Source: Caballeronia sp. INDeC2 (GTDB lineage Bacteria > Pseudomonadota > Gammaproteobacteria > Burkholderiales > Burkholderiaceae). From it: a stretch of 64,000 nt of DNA. Below are positions 59,059 to 64,000 of this stretch, one piece after another. The notes under the pieces were generated by a model. It was not told the DNA's origin. It did not search any database and saw only the letters and a list, made by a program, of their open reading frames with translations. The position numbers were made by a program, and so were the translations under genes. Numbering within the stretch: position 1 is the first letter of the stretch; each line of letters opens with the position of its first letter. The stretch lies in contig NZ_JALQDG010000042.1 of assembly GCF_023631325.1 (NCBI RefSeq), forward strand, positions 335,095 to 399,094, written 5' to 3'.

Positions 59059-60855
59059 ATGTCATCAGCAGCAGCCCCCTTGCCGCGCGTCGGCCTGCTC
59101 TTCTCCCTCGCTCCCTTTCTGCGGCCGTATGCCGGGCGCTGGACGCTCGCGTTCCTGGCGCTCGTTACATCGGCGGGCGCGACGCTGGCTTTGCCGATGG
59201 CCTTCAGATATCTCATCGATCGCGGATTCGCGAGCGGAGACCGGTCGCATATCGATCGCTATTTCATTGCGCTTTTCATCGTGTCGCTCGTCCTCGCGGG
59301 CGCAACGGCGCTGCGTTTCTATTGGGTATCGTGGCTGGGCGAGCGCGTGACGGCCGACATGCGGCGCGCGGTCTACGATCACATCATGGGCATGAGCCCG
59401 CAGTTCTTCGAGACGACGCAGACGGGCGAAGTCCTCTCGCGCCTCACCACCGATACGACGCTGATCCAGACGGTCGTAGGCACGAGCCTGTCGCTCGGAT
59501 TGCGCAATGCGTTGCTGACGATAGGCGGCATCGCGATGCTCGTGACGACGAGTCCCGTGCTGTCCGGCTACATCATCGCGGTGCTGATCGTGGTCGTCGT
59601 GCCTATCGTCTTCTTCGGTCGGCGCGTTCGTCGGCTGTCGCGCGCGAGCCAGGACAAGGTCGCGAACGCGAGCGCGCTGGCGGGCGAAGTGCTCAACGCC
59701 ATGCCGACGGTGCAGTCGTATACGCAGGAAGCGTTCGAGGCGCAGCGCTTCGGCGCAGCGGTGGAATCCGCCTTCGATACGGCGCTCACGCGCATCCGTG
59801 CCCGCGCCGGGTTGACGGCCGTGGTCATCGTATTCGTGTTCGCCGCCGTCGTCTTCGTGCTCTGGCTCGGCGCGCAGGCCGTGTTGGCAAAACAGATGAC
59901 GGCGGGCCAGTTGTCGCAGTTCATCCTCTACGCCGTGTTCACGGCGGGCGCCGTCGGCACGCTCGCGGAAGTGTGGGGCGATCTGCAGCGCGCCGCCGGC
60001 GCAACCGAACGGCTCATGCAGCTTCTGGCCGCGCGCTCGCCCGTCACGCAGGCCGCAACGACACTGCCGATGCCGGCCGCCGGCGAAGGCATCCGCTTCG
60101 CTGACGTGAGCTTTTCCTATCCCTCGCGCGAGGGCATCGCGACGTTATCCGGGTTCTCGCTCCATGTCCGTCCCGGCGAGCATGTCGCGCTCGTCGGGCC
60201 ATCGGGAGCGGGCAAGACCACGCTGTTTCAATTGCTGCTGCGGTTCTACGACCCGCAGTCCGGAAGCATTTCGATCAACGGTGTCGCGACGCAGCACATG
60301 TCGTTCGGCACGTTGCGCGGGGCGGTCGGCATCGTGTTGCAGGATTCGGTGATCTTCTCGGGAAGCGTTTTCGACAACATCCGCTACGGCATGCCCGACG
60401 CCACGCTCGCGCAAGTGCGACGCGCCGCCGCCATGGCCGCCGCCGACGGTTTCATCGAGCAGCTTCCCCAAAGCTACGACACGTTTCTCGGCGAGCGCGG
60501 CGTGAGGCTCTCGGGCGGCCAGCGTCAGCGCATCGCAATCGCGCGGGCGATCCTCCGCGATCCGCCGATCCTGCTGCTCGACGAAGCGACCAGCGCGCTC
60601 GACGCAGCAAGCGAACGACTCGTGCAAACGGCGCTCGACAACGCCGCGCAGAATCGCACGACGCTCGTCATCGCGCATCGGCTGGCGACGGTGCAACGGG
60701 CCGACCGGATCGTCGTCATGGAACAGGGGCGCATCGTCGCGCAAGGCCGTCACGCGGAGTTGCTGCAAAGCTCGCCGCTGTATGCGCAGCTCGCGGCCTT
60801 GCAGTTCGGCGAGCAGCCCGTTGCCGCATTCAGGGACTTCAACACTTCGCGTTGA
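59059..60855 (+). CDS. ABC exporter, fused membrane and ATPase domains (MsbA/BmrA-like)
   Basis: 598-residue half-transporter that would act as a homodimer. Six spans in residues about 15-310, then the ATPase: Walker A GPSGAGKTTLFQ, Q-loop, signature LSGGQRQRIAIARAIL, Walker B ILLLDEATSALD and switch His in IAHRLATV. Similar proteins export lipids or drugs. Substrate unknown. ATG 59059 with AGGA 5 nt before it. Its 3' end overlaps the convergent prpR by 17 bp. Confidence 0.9.
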   Translation: MSSAAAPLPRVGLLFSLAPFLRPYAGRWTLAFLALVTSAGATLALPMAFRYLIDRGFASGDRSHIDRYFIALFIVSLVLAGATALRFYWVSWLGERVTADMRRAVYDHIMGMSPQFFETTQTGEVLSRLTTDTTLIQTVVGTSLSLGLRNALLTIGGIAMLVTTSPVLSGYIIAVLIVVVVPIVFFGRRVRRLSRASQDKVANASALAGEVLNAMPTVQSYTQEAFEAQRFGAAVESAFDTALTRIRARAGLTAVVIVFVFAAVVFVLWLGAQAVLAKQMTAGQLSQFILYAVFTAGAVGTLAEVWGDLQRAAGATERLMQLLAARSPVTQAATTLPMPAAGEGIRFADVSFSYPSREGIATLSGFSLHVRPGEHVALVGPSGAGKTTLFQLLLRFYDPQSGSISINGVATQHMSFGTLRGAVGIVLQDSVIFSGSVFDNIRYGMPDATLAQVRRAAAMAAADGFIEQLPQSYDTFLGERGVRLSGGQRQRIAIARAILRDPPILLLDEATSALDAASERLVQTALDNAAQNRTTLVIAHRLATVQRADRIVVMEQGRIVAQGRHAELLQSSPLYAQLAALQFGEQPVAAFRDFNTSR

Positions 60856-62785
60856 GCCTGCGCCATAAAGTCGTTTTGCTGATGCCGAGCGCCTTGCAGA
60901 CAGCGTCCCGGTCGCCTCCGAACGCGGCAAGCGTCGCGCGGACCTGATCGGCTTCCACGGAACGGCTCAAGTCGCGCAGCGAGAGATCGGCGCTGGCTTT
61001 GGCCTCGACTTCGAACAGCTCCGGCGCGATCGCCCGCAAGTCGTCGAGCGTCAACGCGATGGGCCGGTCCTTGTCGCTGTCCATATCTGGAATCTCCACG
61101 GCAATCCGCTCGACGATGTTCTGCAACTCGCGAACATTGCCCGGCCACGGATAACGGCGCAGCGCCTGCTCGAGCGGCGCGAGCATGCGCGCCGCATCGT
61201 CGCGGCTCGGCACGCGCAGCGCGAGCGCCTTGTCGCGCCGCGCGGCCTGCATCAGCAGTTCCGCCGCCAACGGCAGGATGTCGCTGGATCGCGCGCGCAA
61301 CGGCGGCAGCGCGACACTCAGAATGTTGATGCGATAAAACAGGTCGGCGCGAAACGAGCCATCGGCGACGCCCTCGGCCAGTGTGCGATGCGTCGCGGCG
61401 ATCACGCGAATATCGACGCGCGTCGGCTCCGTCGATCCGAGGCGGATGACTTCTCGCTCTTGCAGCACGCGCAACAGGCGGCTTTGCAGCGAAGGCGGCA
61501 TTTCGCCGATCTCGTCGAGAAACAAGGTTCCGCGATGCGCCGCTTCGATCAGGCCCGCCTTGCCGCCCTTGCGCGCGCCCGTGAACGCGCCCTCTTCATA
61601 GCCGAACAGCTCGCTTTCCAACAGCGCTTCGGGGAAGGCGCCGCAGTTCATCGCGACGAATGGAAAGTCTTTGCGACGGCTCAGGCGATGCATGCTCTGC
61701 GCGACCATTTCCTTGCCCGTGCCGCTTTCGCCGAGAATCAGCACGGTCGCATCGGATTTCGCGTAACGGCGCACGAGCGCTCTCACGCGCTCGATCGATT
61801 CCGACTCGCCGACGACATCTTCCAGCCGATACCGCGCGACGAATTCCTGCGCGCCCTGCCGCGATCGCAACGTCCTGTCGAGTCGTTCGACCGCGCGCGA
61901 TTCCTGAAACGTGAAGATCGTTCCGCCCGACGCGCCGTCGCTCGCGAGCGGTCCGCGATGAATCGCGTAGCTCACGCCGCGCACGGCGCCGAAACCATCG
62001 CCGTCGGCGACGGGTAATACGCCGTCGAGTTCGGGCGCGACATCGAGCAGCGCCCGGCCGACCGCGCGCGATGCATCGGCGATGCCGAGCGCGGCGGCGA
62101 GCCGTCGATTGATCGCTTCGATGCGCCCGCCCGCATCGACCGCGACGACGCCATCGCGAAGATGCTGCAACAGGTTGTCGAGCCGATTGCGCCGCGCGAC
62201 TTCGCGGCGCATCGCCTGAGCGACTTCCAGCGCGGTCTCGAACGCGGCGACGACGGACGTGCGCGAGTACAGAAATACCGAGCTCATGCCCGCCTCCGCC
62301 GCGAGGTCCGCGACGAGGCCGGGACCGACCACGACATCGACGCCGCGATCGCGCAAGTCGAGCACGAGGCTCTCCGCGTCCTGCGCCGAGCGATACGACT
62401 CGCAGATCATGTCGATGCCGTATGCCGCGAGGAACCGGCGAATCTCGGCGGGCGTGTCGCCGTGCGTGACGAGCGCGACGCTCGCGCCCTCGCGCCGCGC
62501 CTTCGTGAGCGCGTGCATCACGTCGAAGCCGGTCGGACTGATCACGACGACCGGCACCGACACGCGATTCTTGAGATATGCGCCGTTGGAGCCGCCGGCC
62601 ACGACGACATCCGGCCGCTCGTCGCGCGCGCCTTCGATGCTGTTCGCGGCGTCTTCGAAGCCGAGCGGGACGACATCGAGTTCGGCGCGATCGGCATAGG
62701 CGCCGGCGATATCGATGAACAAAGCCCTGAGCCGGCTGATGCCGACCGCCCAGATGCGCGGGCGCGACGCGCTTTCCGTTTGCAT
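60839..62785 (-). CDS. prpR: Sigma-54-dependent propionate catabolism activator
   Basis: 648 residues. N-terminal PrpR sensor domain (about residues 10-190; responds to 2-methylcitrate in Salmonella), a PAS-like region (NLLQHLRDGVVAVDAGGRIEAINRRL), then the AAA+ domain with Walker A GESGTGKEM, the sigma-54 contact GYEEGAFTGAR and Walker B FLDEIGEMP, and a Fis-type HTH at the end (VRATLAAFGGDRDAVCKALGISKTTLWRRL). Divergent from prpB, whose promoter has the matching sigma-54 form. Confidence 0.93.
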   Translation of the reverse strand: MQTESASRPRIWAVGISRLRALFIDIAGAYADRAELDVVPLGFEDAANSIEGARDERPDVVVAGGSNGAYLKNRVSVPVVVISPTGFDVMHALTKARREGASVALVTHGDTPAEIRRFLAAYGIDMICESYRSAQDAESLVLDLRDRGVDVVVGPGLVADLAAEAGMSSVFLYSRTSVVAAFETALEVAQAMRREVARRNRLDNLLQHLRDGVVAVDAGGRIEAINRRLAAALGIADASRAVGRALLDVAPELDGVLPVADGDGFGAVRGVSYAIHRGPLASDGASGGTIFTFQESRAVERLDRTLRSRQGAQEFVARYRLEDVVGESESIERVRALVRRYAKSDATVLILGESGTGKEMVAQSMHRLSRRKDFPFVAMNCGAFPEALLESELFGYEEGAFTGARKGGKAGLIEAAHRGTLFLDEIGEMPPSLQSRLLRVLQEREVIRLGSTEPTRVDIRVIAATHRTLAEGVADGSFRADLFYRINILSVALPPLRARSSDILPLAAELLMQAARRDKALALRVPSRDDAARMLAPLEQALRRYPWPGNVRELQNIVERIAVEIPDMDSDKDRPIALTLDDLRAIAPELFEVEAKASADLSLRDLSRSVEADQVRATLAAFGGDRDAVCKALGISKTTLWRRLNAKC

Positions 62786-62825
62786 GGTTTTCTGCTGTTG
62801 GATGACGCGTTAGTATGCAACAGCC

Positions 62826-62861
62826 ATTTCAGATTCGAAATCCGGTATTTCAGCGGTGAAA
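62826..62861. promoter_or_regulatory. Candidate PrpR upstream activator sites
   Basis: Overlapping inverted repeats ATTTC-AGATTC-GAAAT (62826-62841), then GAAAT-CCGGT-ATTTC, and TTTCA-GCGG-TGAAA to 62861. ATTTC recurs 21 bp apart, two helical turns. They lie about 70-100 bp upstream of the sigma-54 promoter, the usual place for an activator. Confidence 0.5.
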
Positions 62862-62926
62862 AGCGCGCCGCTTGATTCCCGATTCCCTGCCCAGCAAAAT
62901 CAACGACTTAACACCGGCGCGCGGCT

Positions 62927-62942
62927 TGGCAAGCAACTTGCA
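62927..62942 (+). promoter_or_regulatory. Sigma-54 promoter of prpB
   Basis: TGGCAAGCAACTTGCA matches TGGCACG-N4-TTGCW with one mismatch. The invariant GG (62928-62929) and GC (62940-62941) are correctly spaced. Transcription should begin near 62953, shortly before the prpB ribosome site. Confidence 0.88.
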
Positions 62943-62973
62943 TAAATGGGCCGACTTCATAAGGAGACGAAAC

Positions 62974-63861
62974 GTGAGTTCCGAAAATCAGACCGCAGGC
63001 GCGCGCTTTCGCCAGGCCGTCCGAGACGAATCCCCGCTGCAAGTCGTCGGCGCGATCACCGCGTACGCTGCGAAGATGGCCGAAGCCGTCGGCTTCAAGG
63101 CGCTCTATCTGTCGGGCGGCGGCGTGGCCGCCAACTCGCTCGGCATGCCCGACCTCGGCATCAGCACGATGGAAGACGTGCTCATCGACGCGCGCCGCAT
63201 CACCGACGCGTCCTCGCTGCCGCTGATGGTCGACATCGACACGGGTTGGGGCGGCGCCTTCAACATCGCGCGCACGATCCGTTCGTTCATCAAGGCGGGC
63301 GTGGCTGCCGTGCACATCGAGGATCAGGTTGGGCAGAAGCGCTGCGGGCATCGGCCGGGCAAGGAAGTCGTGCCGACCGGCGAGATGGTCGATCGCGTAA
63401 AGGCCGCCGTCGATGCGCGCACCGACGCATCGTTCGTCATCATGGCGCGCACCGATGCCGCCGCCGCAGAAGGCATCGATGCGGCGATCGAGCGCGCGAT
63501 TGCCTATGTCGAAGCGGGCGCCGACATGATCTTCCCCGAAGCGATGAAGACGCTCGACGACTATCGCCGTTTCAAGGCCGCCGTGTGCGTGCCGATCCTC
63601 GCGAATCTGACCGAGTTCGGCTCGACGCCCTTCTTCACCGTCGATGAACTGAAGGAAGCGAACGTCGATATCGCGTTGTATTGTTGCGGCGCGTATCGCG
63701 CGATGAACGCCGCCGCGCTCAACTTCTACGAGACCGTCAAGCGCGACGGCACGCAAAAGGCCGCCGTCGAAACGATGCAGACGCGCGCCGATCTGTACAA
63801 GTATCTGGGCTATCACGCGTACGAAGACAAGCTCGATCAGCTTTTTGCCGCAAAGAAATAA
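62974..63861 (+). CDS. prpB: 2-methylisocitrate lyase
   Basis: 295 residues of the isocitrate-lyase family that cleave 2-methylisocitrate to pyruvate and succinate. Motifs: ALYLSGGGVAANSLGMPDLG, VDIDTGWGGAFN, HIEDQVGQKRCGHRPGKE (the KRCGH active-site loop with catalytic Cys) and FPEAMKTLDDY. GTG start at 62974, 6 nt after AAGGAGA. First gene of the prp operon under sigma-54 and PrpR. Confidence 0.95.
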   Translation: MSSENQTAGARFRQAVRDESPLQVVGAITAYAAKMAEAVGFKALYLSGGGVAANSLGMPDLGISTMEDVLIDARRITDASSLPLMVDIDTGWGGAFNIARTIRSFIKAGVAAVHIEDQVGQKRCGHRPGKEVVPTGEMVDRVKAAVDARTDASFVIMARTDAAAAEGIDAAIERAIAYVEAGADMIFPEAMKTLDDYRRFKAAVCVPILANLTEFGSTPFFTVDELKEANVDIALYCCGAYRAMNAAALNFYETVKRDGTQKAAVETMQTRADLYKYLGYHAYEDKLDQLFAAKK

Positions 63862-63884
63862 CCCTTGTGAAGGAGACGAAATCG

Positions 63885-64000
63885 ATGAGCGAAGCAGACA
63901 ACAGCACCGCATCCGCAGGCGCATTCAAGCCGAAGAAATCCGTCGCGCTGTCCGGTGTGACGGCGGGCAATACCGCGCTGTGCACGGTCGGCAAAACGGG
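63885..64000 (+). CDS. prpC: 2-methylcitrate synthase, 5' end only
   Basis: 38 codons visible before the window ends: after a variable SEADNSTASAG start comes FKPKKSVALSGVTAGNTALCTVGKTG, the usual N-terminus of PrpC. AAGGAGACGAAATCG precedes the ATG. It would condense propionyl-CoA with oxaloacetate, the step before aconitase and PrpB. The rest lies off-window. Confidence 0.88.
   Translation, partial: MSEADNSTASAGAFKPKKSVALSGVTAGNTALCTVGKT

Overview
The window is about 64 kb of GC-rich, gene-dense chromosome. Gene content and protein style point to a Burkholderiaceae member of the Paraburkholderia/Caballeronia type. Supporting features are a Burkholderia-type porin, DUF4148-like and BON-domain small secreted proteins, CrgA-type LysR regulators, an aryl polyene cluster, a prp methylcitrate locus and frequent ATGA overlaps between genes. 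The genus is an inference. I saw no tRNA, rRNA, CRISPR array or intact insertion sequence.

Left part (1-19.6 kb): a truncated LeuC-type dehydratase is divergent from a compact ribitol catabolic operon (AraC regulator, sugar ABC transporter, ribitol 2-dehydrogenase, D-ribulokinase). Next come a divergent LysR/SDR pair with two strong palindromes between the genes, a response regulator and hybrid histidine kinase whose genes overlap tail to tail, two small secreted proteins, an orphan LivK-type binding protein and BluB. An uncharacterised membrane block follows: a small protein, a polytopic M48 metallopeptidase, and a lipoprotein with an RNase Sa-type fold that has lost two catalytic residues.

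Central part (19.6-38.7 kb): an aryl polyene (APE/xanthomonadin-like) cluster, almost entirely one minus-strand operon with overlapping genes. The order is chain-length factor, acyltransferase, two ACPs, membrane protein, fused acyl-ACP ligase/dehydratase, glycosyltransferase-acyltransferase, aromatic ammonia-lyase, thioesterase, LolA-like protein, MMPL exporter, ketosynthase, dehydratase, ketoreductase and two more ketosynthases. The last ketosynthase has Gln in place of a catalytic His. At the far end are two paralogous small exported proteins, a methyltransferase, and a flavin-dependent halogenase-like gene broken by a single-base frameshift.

Right part (39-56 kb): a porin, an NCS1 permease and an amine/guanidino catabolic island (cupin, FAD oxidoreductase, LysR and LuxR regulators, guanidinobutyrase GbuA, aldehyde dehydrogenase). 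A second catabolic unit follows (LysR, MFS transporter, divergent ureohydrolase, HutD). Then comes a HipBA module preceded by four ACAG-N8-CTGT sites spaced exactly 27 bp apart, an unknown membrane protein and a patch of gene remnants.

End (56-64 kb): a DUF2501 protein, a DUF1479 oxygenase-like protein with a divergent AraC regulator, an ABC exporter, and the start of the propionate locus (prpR divergent from prpB-prpC) with a clear sigma-54 promoter.
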